NCBI GenBank assembly: GCA_934561395.1
Contig: CAKTGF010000005.1
Location: forward strand, 1 to 64,000
DNA: 64,000 nt
Direction of reading: 5' to 3'
From: an uncultured Eubacterium sp.
GTDB taxonomy: Bacteria > Bacillota > Clostridia > Oscillospirales > Acutalibacteraceae
Part shown: one piece after another, positions 1 through 7,957 of the stretch
Position numbering within the stretch: position 1 is the stretch's first letter
Layout: each line of letters begins with the position of its first letter
Notes under the pieces: generated by a model
Seen by the model: the letters and a program-made list of their open reading frames with translations, nothing else
The model's database searches: none
Told to the model about the DNA's origin: nothing
Position numbers and translations under genes: made by a program

Positions 1-176
1 CACTCGTCAAAAGATTTCTTGGAAACGCGGATTGCATTTCCTATGCGGACGATCCTGAACTCCTCCTGCTTGACGAGTTGATATGCGGTTGTGCGGCCAA
101 TGTTGAGCATGGCCGCAATTTGTTCCACGGTGTATGTGCGCGGTTCCGGCAGTGACTTTTTCTCTTTCTTGTCCAT
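1..176 (-). CDS. Excisionase-type helix-turn-helix protein (partial, runs off left edge)
   Basis: The minus strand from 176 reads as an open frame to the window edge, beginning MDKKEKKSLPEPRTYTVEQ and continuing with an HTH_17-like core (AAMLNIGRTTAYQLVKQ) and a basic RIGNAIRVSKKSF segment. This is the usual pattern of Xis-type excisionases of integrative elements, which bind DNA near the attachment site and direct the integrase towards excision. A GGAGG site lies 5 bases before the ATG. The C-terminus and any integrase lie outside the window. The nearby tRNA 3' fragment supports the mobile-element reading. A MerR-like small regulator is the main alternative. Confidence 0.75.
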   Translation of the reverse strand, partial: MDKKEKKSLPEPRTYTVEQIAAMLNIGRTTAYQLVKQEEFRIVRIGNAIRVSKKSFDE

Positions 177-249
177 AGTAACCTCCATGTATTTGCCTTG
201 TCATTTTGACTAAGGGAGTGAAGAATGGCAGTAGCAATCGGCTTTGGCT

Positions 250-288
250 GGGTGTCCTCTTGCTAAGAATTTGCTAATAGGACCACCC
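250..288. repeat. Inverted repeat enclosing two TTGCTAA direct repeats (possible integrase arm site)
   Basis: TTGCTAA occurs at 260-266 and 271-277, 11 bp apart, inside an imperfect inverted repeat (GGGTGTCCT at 250-258, AGGACCACCC at 279-288). Lying between the excisionase gene and the tRNA 3' fragment, it is placed like the arm-type binding sites of a tyrosine integrase or Xis. This role is inferred. The rest of 177-414 shows no gene. Confidence 0.4.
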
Positions 289-414
289 AACGGACACATA
301 AAACTGCGTCAGAATAGGTGTTTTGCACCATAAAGTTCGTTTACTACAAGTCATTCTGCGTAAGGGATGATATTGGAAGTTACATCCGAACCGTGTATCA
401 CATGGTAAGCCATA

Positions 415-459
415 CTCCTAAGCGAAAGGCCATGGGTTCGAATCCCGTCGAGGACGCCA
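415..459 (+). other. 3' half of tRNA-Arg(CCT): attachment-site fragment
   Basis: Positions 415-459 match the 3' half of a tRNA-Arg: loop CTCCTAA with anticodon CCT (415-421), T-arm ATGGG-TTCGAAT-CCCGT (432-448), acceptor strand CGAGGAC (449-455) and encoded GCCA (456-459). No 5' half is found: the bases before 415 do not pair with the anticodon stem GCGAA, and no GTCCTCG acceptor lies at the right distance. A tRNA 3' fragment followed by its terminator is what remains at one end when an element integrates into a tRNA gene, so this is read as att. Confidence 0.7.
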
Positions 460-461
460 TT

Positions 462-496
462 AAAAAACCGAGGGTTTGTATGCCCTCGGTTTTTTT
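462..496. terminator. Bidirectional intrinsic terminator
   Basis: AAAAAACCGAGGG (462-474) pairs with CCCTCGGTTTTTT (483-495) around a short loop. It would end the original tRNA transcript on the plus strand and the pts operon on the minus strand, whose last stop codon is at 514. Confidence 0.85.
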
Positions 497-513
497 GTTA
501 TATATGATTTTAC

Positions 514-2136
514 TTAATCCTGCGGCTTGTATTCGCAAATGGTTTTTCTTGTTTGCAAAATGCTGCCTGAGGTTACCGAAAATTCATCAAGCCCCCACTC
601 AATAAGCTTGGGGATAAGCCGTGTATCCGCTGCCGCTTCGCCGCACATTCCAACCTGAATACCGGCGGCCTTTGCATTTTTAACGGTTGTTTCAACAGCC
701 CTGAGCACTGCCGGCTGGAAGGTATCGTAAAGCTGTGCCACAGCGGCATTGCCACGGTCAACTGCCATGGTGTAGCCTGTTAAATCGTTTGTGCCGATTG
801 AAAAGAAATCGACCTCCTTGGCAAGCAAATCGGAAATAAGCACAGCCGACGGGGTTTCAACCATTATACCAAGCTTTACGGAGCTGAACGGAACGCCCTC
901 ATTTTCAAGCTCGCTTTCGCACTGTGAAATTATCTCCTTAGCCGACCTAACCTCCTGAACACAGGTAACAAAGGGCAGCATTATTTTAATATTGCCGAAA
1001 ACGGCGGCCCTTAAAATCGCCCTGATTTGCTTTTTAAACAGTTCCTTGTTCACAAGGCAGTATCTTATTGCCCTAAGGCCCAAAAACGGGTTATCCTCCT
1101 TATCAATATGAAGATACGGAATATCCTTATCGCCGCCTATATCAAGGGTGCGGATAATAACCTCTCTGCCGTTCATCGCCCTTGCAACCGTGGAATACGC
1201 CTCAAACTGCTCCTCCTCGGTAGGCTCACTTGCTCTGTCCATAAACAAAAACTCAGTTCTGAACAGGCCGATTCCCTCGCCGCCGTTTTGCAAAACATTT
1301 TGCACATCCTCGGGCTTGCCGATATTAGCATAAACCGCCTTTTTAATGCCGTTTGCCGTTACGGTTTCCCTGCCGATATACGCCTTAAGGCTTTCCTTTT
1401 CCGCTAAAAATTCATTTTGCAGTGCGGCAAATTTTTCCACCTCGCCCTCGGTGGGGTTAACAAAAACCTTGCCCTTAAAGCCGTCAACCACCACATTTTC
1501 GCCGTTTTTAATAATCTGTGTGGCATTAATAACCGACAAAACCGCCGGTATGCCCATTGCCCTGGCAAGAATTGCGCTGTGGCTGGTAACACCGCCCACC
1601 TCTGTGATTATTGCGCTGACATTGCTTTTATTAATTTTGCTTGTCATTGACGGGGTTAAATCCTTTGCCACCAGCACCGTGCCCTTGGGAACGGCTGAAA
1701 TATCGGTGGTTTTAATGCCTAAAAGATTTTTAAGCAAGCTGTTTTTTATGTCCTTAACATCTGAAGCACGCTGGTTTGTAAGCTCATCGTCAACAGAAGA
1801 AAACATATCGATAAACATTGAGCAAACAGTGTCCACCGCCTGCTCTGCCACGCTGCCGTTATCAATGTTTTCCTGCATTTGCGAAAGCATAAAGGGGTCG
1901 CTGAGCATTACAATATGCCCCTCAAGGATTTCCGCCTCCTTTTCTCCGGCAGAATCCTTTAACGCCTGCGCCAGACTTTTGGTTTCGTCAATAAAGCTGT
2001 CAACTGCGCCCTGCAAGCGCTTTTTTTCATTTTCGGCGGTTGTGTATTTTGCATTGCTGTAATCGGTAACAGCATCCTCAAGCACAACTGTTTTGCCTAT
2101 GCCGTAGCCTTGGCTTACTCCTATTCCTTTAAGCAT
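514..2136 (-). CDS. ptsI: PTS enzyme I (phosphoenolpyruvate-protein phosphotransferase)
   Basis: Enzyme I takes phosphate from PEP onto a histidine and passes it to HPr, starting the sugar phosphotransferase cascade in the cytoplasm. The 540-residue protein begins MLKGIGVSQGYGIGK and has the active-site histidine motif GGVTSHSAILARAMG, followed by a PEP-binding barrel with GIGLFRTEFLF, IRTLDIGGDK, SIGTNDL and MCGEAAAD. Family members are usually 540-575 residues. The ATG at 2136 was chosen because GGGAGG lies 6 bases upstream; an earlier in-frame ATG has no such site. It is the last gene of the fruR-fruK-fruA-ptsH-ptsI set. Confidence 0.97.
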   Translation of the reverse strand: MLKGIGVSQGYGIGKTVVLEDAVTDYSNAKYTTAENEKKRLQGAVDSFIDETKSLAQALKDSAGEKEAEILEGHIVMLSDPFMLSQMQENIDNGSVAEQAVDTVCSMFIDMFSSVDDELTNQRASDVKDIKNSLLKNLLGIKTTDISAVPKGTVLVAKDLTPSMTSKINKSNVSAIITEVGGVTSHSAILARAMGIPAVLSVINATQIIKNGENVVVDGFKGKVFVNPTEGEVEKFAALQNEFLAEKESLKAYIGRETVTANGIKKAVYANIGKPEDVQNVLQNGGEGIGLFRTEFLFMDRASEPTEEEQFEAYSTVARAMNGREVIIRTLDIGGDKDIPYLHIDKEDNPFLGLRAIRYCLVNKELFKKQIRAILRAAVFGNIKIMLPFVTCVQEVRSAKEIISQCESELENEGVPFSSVKLGIMVETPSAVLISDLLAKEVDFFSIGTNDLTGYTMAVDRGNAAVAQLYDTFQPAVLRAVETTVKNAKAAGIQVGMCGEAAADTRLIPKLIEWGLDEFSVTSGSILQTRKTICEYKPQD

Positions 2137-2155
2137 AGCGTTCCCTCCCATTTTC

Positions 2156-2187
2156 AAAAGGGGCACTGCAGCTGCCGTGCCCCTTTT
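2156..2187 (-). terminator. Hairpin between ptsH and ptsI (partial terminator)
   Basis: AAAAGGGGCAC (2156-2166) and GTGCCCCTTTT (2177-2187) form an 11-bp stem ending in a short U-run on the minus strand. It sits after ptsH and before the ptsI ribosome site, so it probably lowers ptsI expression or protects the upstream mRNA rather than ending the operon. Confidence 0.6.
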
Positions 2188-2192
2188 TGCAT

Positions 2193-2456
2193 TTATTCTC
2201 CGAAACCTGATTCAATAATGGAAATTGCCTCTGCAAGCATTTCCTTTTCGTCCGGGCCGTCACATTCAACTGTAATTTCTGTTGAACATTTAATACACGC
2301 AGCCATAATGTTCATAATGCTTTTGCCGTTTATTTTTTTATCGTTGGCAATAATGTTGATGTTTGATGCATATTTTGACATTGCGGTAACGAAAACATTT
2401 GCCGGCCTCATATGAAAGCCCATTTCGTTTGTGATTTTTACATTTTGTGAAACCAT
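2193..2456 (-). CDS. ptsH: HPr phosphocarrier protein
   Basis: HPr carries phosphate from enzyme I to sugar-specific EIIA domains. The 87-residue protein has the active-site motif as GFHMRPANVF, in which the residue after the catalytic His is Met rather than the usual Ala, and a regulatory-serine region GKSIMNIM matching the HPr-kinase site of Firmicutes. It contains several Cys residues (AACIKC), more than usual. It lies 16 bp after fruA and 57 bp before ptsI. The HPr fold is clear; the Met substitution is unusual but the essential His and Arg remain. Confidence 0.93.
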   Translation of the reverse strand: MVSQNVKITNEMGFHMRPANVFVTAMSKYASNINIIANDKKINGKSIMNIMAACIKCSTEITVECDGPDEKEMLAEAISIIESGFGE

Positions 2457-2472
2457 GATAATTCTCCTCTAA

Positions 2473-4395
2473 TTAAGCGTCTTCTGTTTTGGTTTTTTTA
2501 AGAAGAGCAAGCATAAATGCTCCTGCGATTGAGCCTGCAACAAGTGCAACGATATAGCCCAGCGGATGCTCAACAACCGCAAATGTGAATATTCCGCCGT
2601 GGGGTGCAGGGCACGCACAGTTAAACAGTGCGGTAACAGCACCTGCAACAGCAGAGCCAACCATGCATGATGGGATAACTCTCAACGGGTCTGAGGCTGC
2701 ATAAGGAATTGCACCCTCTGTTATAAAGCACAAGCCCATAATATAGTTAACGGGGCCGTTTTTAAGCTCCTCCGAGGTCCACTTCTTCTTATTAAAGGTG
2801 GTTGAAAGAGCGATTGCAATTGGCGGAACCATACCGCCTATCATAACCGCTGCCATAATCCAGGTGTTGCCGTCTGCAATAGCGGCTGTGCCGAACACAT
2901 AAGCAGCTTTGTTGAAGGGACCGCCCATATCCGTTGCCATCATCGCCGCCAAAACAACCGATAACAGCAATCTGCTGGTGTCGCCCAGTGATGAAAGTCC
3001 GTTTGAAAGGCCTGTGTTAAGCAAGCCGATTACAGGGTTGATTGCCAGCATAACAACGCCCATTAAGAAAGTGCCCAAAAGGGGATAAATGAATACCGGC
3101 TTAATGCCGTCCATAGATTTCGGCAGCCAATTAAATGCCTTTTTAACAAGGTTTACCAATATACCTGCCAAAAAGCCTGCAAGCAATGCACCCAAAAAAC
3201 CCGAAATCGCCGATTCATCACCTGTGGGGGAGGAAAGGGTTGCGCCTGTGGTAGCAAGATATCCGCCTACAATGCCGGGTAAAAGACCAGGCCTGTCGGC
3301 GATTGACTGTGCAATGTAGCCGGCAAGAATGGGCAGCATAAATGCAAAGGCAGCCTTACCAATCCAAAATACAACTGCCGCAATTGGGTTTGTAAATCCG
3401 AAATTGCCGCCAACATTTGCGTTGCCTGCAATTGAGTCGATTAAAAAGCCAAGAGCTATAAGCACGCCGCCGCCCACAACAAAGGGCAGCATGTGTGAAA
3501 CGCCGTTCATAAGGTGCTTGTAAAGCTGCCTGCCGAAGCTTTCCTTTTCTTCATCAAACTCCTGGGCTGCTCCGCCCTCCTCGTGATAAACGGGGGCTTT
3601 GCCGTCAATAATTTTTTGTATAAGCTCCTCGGGCTTGTTAATGCCGCTTGAAACAGAGGTTTTCAAAACCGGCTTGCCGTCAAAGCGTGCCATTTTAACA
3701 TTTTTGTCTGCGGCAACGATAATGCCGTCGCATTCCTCAATTTCTTTTTTCGTAAGAATGTTTTTTGCGCCGCCTGAGCCGTTGGTTTCAGCCTTAAGGG
3801 GATAGCCCAGCTTTTCCCCTGCCTTTTCCAAGGCCTCGGCAGCCATATAGGTGTGGGCAATGCCTGTGGGGCAGGCAGTTACCGCAAGTATTCGGTAGCC
3901 CTGCTGCTTTGGCTCCTGCACCTTGCTCTCCTCGGGGTATTTTTCAGCCTCTTTTTTATCAATAATGCTTAAAAATTCCTCCGGAGTGCTTGCATTTCGC
4001 AAGCTTTCGCAAAATTCAGGCTCCATAAGCATTACCATAAGCCTTGAAAGGATTTCCAAATGCAGGTCGCCGTCAAGGGGTGCGGCAATCATAAACAGCA
4101 AATCCGAGGGCTTGCCGTCGGGTGCATTATAATCAACGCCGCCCTTTACAGTTATTGCCGAAAGGCCTGCACACTTTACGCTTTCCGACTTTGCATGGGG
4201 AACCGCAATTCCCTCGCCGATAGCCGTTGTGCCCTGATTTTCTCTTGCGAGAATAGCGTTTTTATATTCATCAACATTTTGCAGGTTACCTGCCCTGTTG
4301 TGCAAAGCAATTAAGGCGTCAATTGCCTGTGATTTTGAGTTTACAGAGGAATCAAGCTCAATTGCTTCCGCTTTTAATAAGTCTATAATTCTCAT
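2473..4395 (-). CDS. fruA: Fructose PTS transporter EIIABC
   Basis: Membrane permease that takes up fructose while phosphorylating it to fructose 1-phosphate. The 640 residues hold all three domains in order: EIIA (1-150) with phospho-acceptor His67 in GIAVPHAKS, EIIB (about 168-265) with Cys175 in CPTGIAHT, and EIIC (about 290-635), a run of hydrophobic segments. The A-B-C order and length are typical of Firmicutes FruA. Position between fruK and ptsH, with gaps of 13 and 16 bp, fits the fructose pathway. A mannitol or other fructose-family sugar is possible but less likely beside fruK. Confidence 0.95.
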   Translation of the reverse strand: MRIIDLLKAEAIELDSSVNSKSQAIDALIALHNRAGNLQNVDEYKNAILARENQGTTAIGEGIAVPHAKSESVKCAGLSAITVKGGVDYNAPDGKPSDLLFMIAAPLDGDLHLEILSRLMVMLMEPEFCESLRNASTPEEFLSIIDKKEAEKYPEESKVQEPKQQGYRILAVTACPTGIAHTYMAAEALEKAGEKLGYPLKAETNGSGGAKNILTKKEIEECDGIIVAADKNVKMARFDGKPVLKTSVSSGINKPEELIQKIIDGKAPVYHEEGGAAQEFDEEKESFGRQLYKHLMNGVSHMLPFVVGGGVLIALGFLIDSIAGNANVGGNFGFTNPIAAVVFWIGKAAFAFMLPILAGYIAQSIADRPGLLPGIVGGYLATTGATLSSPTGDESAISGFLGALLAGFLAGILVNLVKKAFNWLPKSMDGIKPVFIYPLLGTFLMGVVMLAINPVIGLLNTGLSNGLSSLGDTSRLLLSVVLAAMMATDMGGPFNKAAYVFGTAAIADGNTWIMAAVMIGGMVPPIAIALSTTFNKKKWTSEELKNGPVNYIMGLCFITEGAIPYAASDPLRVIPSCMVGSAVAGAVTALFNCACPAPHGGIFTFAVVEHPLGYIVALVAGSIAGAFMLALLKKTKTEDA

Positions 4396-4408
4396 ATTGA
4401 TACCGTCC

Positions 4409-5320
4409 TTACTTTAATTCACTGTTGTTTAAAGCCTTGTTTATTTCGCCAGTGGTTGCAAGATTGCTTGTGAACGCCGTTGCGTTGCCGCAGGCAGAGC
4501 CAAGCCTTAATGCATAGCTGTAATCCTTGGTTTTGCAGTAGCCTGCCAAAAAGCCCGCCACCATTGAATCGCCGCAGCCCACACTGCTTACTATTTTGCC
4601 GGGGATATTGCCCATGGTGTGAAGGTTGCCCTTTTCATCCAGCAGTGCGGCGCCGTCCTTGCCCCGTGAAACAAGAACATTTTTTGCCCCCATTTCCTGA
4701 AGCATTTTGCCGTATTTTTTAATATCCTCAACAGTTTTGATTTCAACTGAAAATATTTCCCCAAGCTCGTGATGATTTGGTTTAATCAAAAAGGGCTTGT
4801 ATTTTAAAACATTTTTCAAAAGGTCGCCTGTGGCGTCAACAACAAAATCAATGCCCCTGTCCTTTAATTTGCCCAGGATTTCCTCATAAATGTTATCGGG
4901 CAGGGTTTTTGGTATTGAGCCTGCCAGCACAAGGCAATCCCCCGATTTAAGTTTTTTAAGCTTTTCAAAAAGCTGCTCTATTTCGGCTTTGCCGATTTCA
5001 GGGCCGCAGGCGTTAATGTCAATCTCCTTATCGGATTTAATTTTAACATTAATCCTTGTGTAGCCCTTTTGAAGATATACAAAATCCGATTTTATGCCGT
5101 CCTCATTGAGCATATCCTCAATTTGCCTGCCCGAAAAGCCTGCAAGAAAGCCTAAGGCCTTGTTTTCTATACCCAGCCTTGAGAGTATTACGGATACATT
5201 AATACCCTTGCCCCCATAGTTAAGCTGCTCCCTTTCCGTACGGTTAATATCATTTGACTGCAAGTCTTTAACATACATAAGGTAATCCAGCGCAGGGTTA
5301 AAGGTAACAGTGTAAATCAT
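4409..5320 (-). CDS. fruK: 1-phosphofructokinase
   Basis: Phosphorylates fructose 1-phosphate to fructose 1,6-bisphosphate with ATP. It is a 303-residue PfkB-family sugar kinase starting MIYTVTFNPALDYLM, with the N-terminal NYGGKGINVSVILSRLG motif and the C-terminal GCGDSMVAGFLAGY motif that holds the catalytic Asp. Its start overlaps the end of fruR by 4 bases (ATGA), so the two are translationally coupled. Tagatose-6-phosphate kinase is the closest alternative, but the FruA neighbour decides for FruK. Confidence 0.95.
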   Translation of the reverse strand: MIYTVTFNPALDYLMYVKDLQSNDINRTEREQLNYGGKGINVSVILSRLGIENKALGFLAGFSGRQIEDMLNEDGIKSDFVYLQKGYTRINVKIKSDKEIDINACGPEIGKAEIEQLFEKLKKLKSGDCLVLAGSIPKTLPDNIYEEILGKLKDRGIDFVVDATGDLLKNVLKYKPFLIKPNHHELGEIFSVEIKTVEDIKKYGKMLQEMGAKNVLVSRGKDGAALLDEKGNLHTMGNIPGKIVSSVGCGDSMVAGFLAGYCKTKDYSYALRLGSACGNATAFTSNLATTGEINKALNNSELK

Positions 5321-6066
5321 TTAACCACCTCTTTTACAACTGTTCGTTTTTGTATTTTTTCGTTGCTGCATTTATCGGTAACAATGCATGCGGAATCAAT
5401 TGAAGCAAAGGTTACGGCGCTTACCTTTTCAAACTTTGAGCTGTCAGCCAAAACATAGGTTATAAAACTGCGCTCAATGGCAACCGCCTTAAGCATTGCC
5501 TCCTCGGTGTCAGGGGTTGTAAAGCCCTGCTTTTCGCTGATGCCGTTGGTGCCGATAAATGCCTTTGTGAACGAATACTTTTGCAAATTTGTTGCGGCAA
5601 CAAGGCCGATTATCGCCTCTGTTGATTGCTTTAGTCTGCCGCCCAGCACAATTGTTTTGCAGCCTTTTTTTGCAAGCTGCTTGGCGTGCTCGATGCCGTT
5701 GGTAACAAAAGTTGCCTTTGAATTTTCCAAAAATGCGGTCATCAGTAGGGTGGAGGTGCCTGCGTCAACAAAAACAAAATCATCATCCTGTATTTGACCT
5801 GCGGCATATTTGGCTATTGCCATTTTTTCATCTGTATGCTTGGTCAGCTTTTCATCAATATTATCCTCAAACCGCACAAACTCCTGATTAAGTGCGGTGG
5901 CGCCGCCGTGCACCTTGTTCAGCTTGCCCTCGCTTGCAAGTGCGGTTAAATCACGCCTTATTGTGGATTCGCTGGTGGATAAAATCTCTGTAAGTCTTGA
6001 AACGGTTACAGAGCCCTGCTCCTTTAATATTGATAAAATTTTTGATTGCCTGTCTTGGGTAAGCAT
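5317..6066 (-). CDS. fruR: DeoR-family repressor of the fructose operon
   Basis: DeoR regulators bind DNA through an N-terminal winged helix and sense a phosphorylated sugar, here probably fructose 1-phosphate, through a C-terminal sugar-isomerase-like domain. The N-terminus reads MLTQDRQSKILSILKEQG with the HTH STSESTIRRDLTAL and the family hallmark GKLNKVHGGA. The effector domain carries VFVDAGTST, TNGI and GGRLKQST. Two ATGs are possible (6072 and 6066); the second has the better spacing, 9 bases from AGGAGC. It is first in the operon and so probably autoregulated. Confidence 0.9.
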   Translation of the reverse strand: MLTQDRQSKILSILKEQGSVTVSRLTEILSTSESTIRRDLTALASEGKLNKVHGGATALNQEFVRFEDNIDEKLTKHTDEKMAIAKYAAGQIQDDDFVFVDAGTSTLLMTAFLENSKATFVTNGIEHAKQLAKKGCKTIVLGGRLKQSTEAIIGLVAATNLQKYSFTKAFIGTNGISEKQGFTTPDTEEAMLKAVAIERSFITYVLADSSKFEKVSAVTFASIDSACIVTDKCSNEKIQKRTVVKEVVK

Positions 6067-6121
6067 ATGCATTTGCTCCTAAAACCTGAATTTGCATGGG
6101 ATACTCGTTCCTTGCAGCCTT

Positions 6122-6151
6122 ATTATATCAAAACAATTCAAAAGCAGTCAA
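6122..6151 (-). promoter_or_regulatory. Promoter of the fruRKA-ptsHI operon
   Basis: On the minus strand TTGACT (6146-6151) and TATAAT (6122-6127) are separated by 18 bp and lie about 55 bases before fruR. Confidence 0.75.
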
Positions 6152-6160
6152 TAACAGTCA
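6145..6160 (-). promoter_or_regulatory. Candidate FruR operator: two TGACTG repeats
   Basis: TGACTG occurs twice on the minus strand (6155-6160 and 6145-6150) exactly 10 bp apart, one helical turn, and the second copy overlaps the -35 box. Direct repeats are common in DeoR-family operators, so this is the best operator candidate; no binding has been shown. Confidence 0.45.
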
Positions 6161-6231
6161 TTAATTTTCGTGAAAATGCAATAAAACTGCCATTTTCCTT
6201 TAGCAATTTGGCATACTATACAAGTCTATTA

Positions 6232-6277
6232 TGACCGAAAATGAACGAAATAATCAAAAAAATCAAAATTTCGGTCA
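6232..6277. repeat. Inverted repeat TGACCGAAA...TTTCGGTCA
   Basis: A perfect 9-bp inverted repeat (6232-6240 and 6269-6277) flanks an A-rich centre about 80 bp upstream of the fru promoter. It is too A-rich and lacks a U-run for a good terminator. It could be a second regulatory site. The rest of 6161-6400 shows no gene. Confidence 0.3.
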
Positions 6278-6402
6278 CAATAATCAACGGTAATTTGCGA
6301 AAAATTGCCTTTAAAGCTCCCCCTGCCGCCGTTAAGATGCGCCATATAATAAACGAATGCCCAAAAGGCTTAAACTGATTTCTCCCTTATGCTGTGCGCC
6401 CC

Positions 6403-6431
6403 TTGACAGGCACTGCTTTTTGTGCTATACT
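6403..6431 (+). promoter_or_regulatory. Promoter of the MATE gene
   Basis: TTGACA (6403-6408) and TATACT (6426-6431) are 17 bp apart, giving a leader of about 90 bases before the MATE start codon. Confidence 0.75.
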
Positions 6432-6489
6432 CGCTGCACAAAACCCTTTCGGGAGTGGATTTTTCAAGAGCAATCTTTTTTCGCCACGC

Positions 6490-6515
6490 AGCTTTTGCTG
6501 CGTGGCTTTTGTTTT
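6490..6515 (+). terminator. Terminator hairpin inside the MATE leader (attenuator)
   Basis: GCCACGCAGC and GCTGCGTGGC form a 10-bp stem with a TTTT loop, followed by TTTTGTTTT, placed between the promoter and the AAGGAGG site of the MATE gene. A short frame from GTG at 6456 runs through the hairpin to a TAA overlapping the ribosome site. This fits transcription attenuation of a drug-efflux gene, but no known riboswitch class is recognised. Confidence 0.55.
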
Positions 6516-6527
6516 AAGGAGGCACCT

Positions 6528-7886
6528 ATGGACCAAAATTTTATGAAGGAAAAGAAAATACTTCCCCTTGTAATTTCCATGTCGCTGCCCATGGTTGTTT
6601 CCATGGCGGTAAATTCCCTTTATAATATAGTTGACAGCTACTTTGTTGCAAAAATCAGCGAGGACGCCATGACTGCCCTTTCACTGGTTTACCCCATACA
6701 AAACCTAATGACAGCAATTGCGGTGGGCTTTGGCGTGGGCTTAAACGCAAGGATAGCCTTTTGCCTTGGTGCCCGGCAGCATAAACAGGCAAATCAGGCG
6801 GCAACCACAGGGCTGCTGCTTAGCTTTGTGCACGGCGTTGTGCTGATGATTGCCTGCATGCTTGGTATGCCACGGTTTTTAGCAATTTACACCGATAACG
6901 AAAGCATAATAAGCATGGGCTTAACCTACGCAAACAGGGCGTTTTTGTTTTCAGTTATAATAATGCTGGGCATTTCTTTTGAAAAAATCTTTCAGGCAGT
7001 GGGCAGAATGAAGGTTGCCATGATTAGCATGATGCTGGGCTTTGTTACAAACATTGTGCTTGACCCACTGATGATTTTCGGCATCGGCCCCTTTGTAAAA
7101 ATGGGCATGGCAGGCGCCGCCTACGCCACCGGTATAGGTCAAACCGTAACCTTAATCAGTTACATTGCATTTTTAGTATTCTCGCCGATTAATATTTCAT
7201 TTAAAAAAGAAAATATATCCTTTAATAAGGAGCTTATGGTAAGGCTGTATTCCGTGGGCATACCTGCTTCCCTCAATATGGCGCTGCCGTCACTTTTAAT
7301 TTCCGCCTTAAACGGAATTTTAGCATCATTCTCTGAAAAATATGTTTTGGTTTTGGGCGCTTATTACAAACTGCAAACCTTTATTTACCTTACCGCAAAC
7401 GGCATTATACAGGGCATAAGACCCATTATCAGTTTTAACTACGGTGCAGGGGAAAGAAAAAGAGTGCAAAGCACTTTCAACACCACCCTTTGCCTGACCG
7501 CAGGTGTAATGGGCGTGGGCGTAATTCTTTCACTGATTATACCGGGTCAAATGATTGGGCTGTTTACCGCAAACAGCGAAACGGTGCAAATAGGCGTTAA
7601 TGCTTTAAGAATAATTTGTATCGGCTTTGTGTTCTCGGCAGTTTCGGTTACCTGCTGCGGCGTGCTGGAGGCACTGGGTAAGGGTATGTCGTCCTTTACG
7701 GTTTCGTTAATGCGCTACGCCGTTGTAATCATCCCTGCCGCATTTATATTCAGCAGATTTATGGGCGCACAGGGCGTGTTTTGGGCATTCCCCACAGCAG
7801 AAATAATCACGGCAGTGGTATCATATTTCATTTACCGCCGCTGCTATGCCCTCTGCTGCGACGAATCAAAAATAAGGCAGCAATAA
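6528..7886 (+). CDS. MATE-family efflux transporter
   Basis: A 452-residue inner-membrane protein of the multidrug and toxin extrusion family, which exports drugs or metabolites in exchange for Na+ or H+. It starts MDQNFMKEKKILPLVISMSLP, has about 12 hydrophobic segments and family features such as the NSLYNIVDSYFVAKI region after helix 1 and the repeat-domain copy PASLNMALPSLLISALNGIL. The ATG at 6528 is chosen because AAGGAGG precedes it by 5 bases; the frame is open further upstream but that part is the leader. Substrate cannot be told from sequence. Confidence 0.9.
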   Translation: MDQNFMKEKKILPLVISMSLPMVVSMAVNSLYNIVDSYFVAKISEDAMTALSLVYPIQNLMTAIAVGFGVGLNARIAFCLGARQHKQANQAATTGLLLSFVHGVVLMIACMLGMPRFLAIYTDNESIISMGLTYANRAFLFSVIIMLGISFEKIFQAVGRMKVAMISMMLGFVTNIVLDPLMIFGIGPFVKMGMAGAAYATGIGQTVTLISYIAFLVFSPINISFKKENISFNKELMVRLYSVGIPASLNMALPSLLISALNGILASFSEKYVLVLGAYYKLQTFIYLTANGIIQGIRPIISFNYGAGERKRVQSTFNTTLCLTAGVMGVGVILSLIIPGQMIGLFTANSETVQIGVNALRIICIGFVFSAVSVTCCGVLEALGKGMSSFTVSLMRYAVVIIPAAFIFSRFMGAQGVFWAFPTAEIITAVVSYFIYRRCYALCCDESKIRQQ

Positions 7887-7898
7887 GCCTAATACAGC

Positions 7899-7930
7899 AA
7901 AAAAGGAACACCCCACGGTGTTCCTTTTTA
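7899..7930. terminator. Intrinsic terminator between the MATE gene and the SQ operon
   Basis: GGAACACC (7905-7912) pairs with GGTGTTCC (7917-7924), with A-runs before and T-runs after, so it can end both the MATE transcript and the leftward SQ operon, which ends at 7958. Confidence 0.85.
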
Positions 7931-7957
7931 TTTTACTTTTAAATTAAAATCGCTTAA

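Noticed and set aside
7..237. Minus-strand frame of 76 codons at the left edge
   Set aside because: A different frame of the same stretch gives the excisionase-like protein with a good ribosome site; this one has no family features.
318..605. Plus-strand frame of 95 codons across the tRNA fragment
   Set aside because: It crosses the tRNA 3' half and the terminator, has no ribosome site, and overlaps ptsI.
1346..2062. Long plus-strand frame opposite ptsI
   Set aside because: It is an antisense shadow of a clear enzyme I gene, with no start signals.
6431..6527. Known riboswitch (guanidine, preQ1, ZTP) in the MATE leader
   Set aside because: None of the conserved cores of these classes was found in the ~50 bases before the hairpin.
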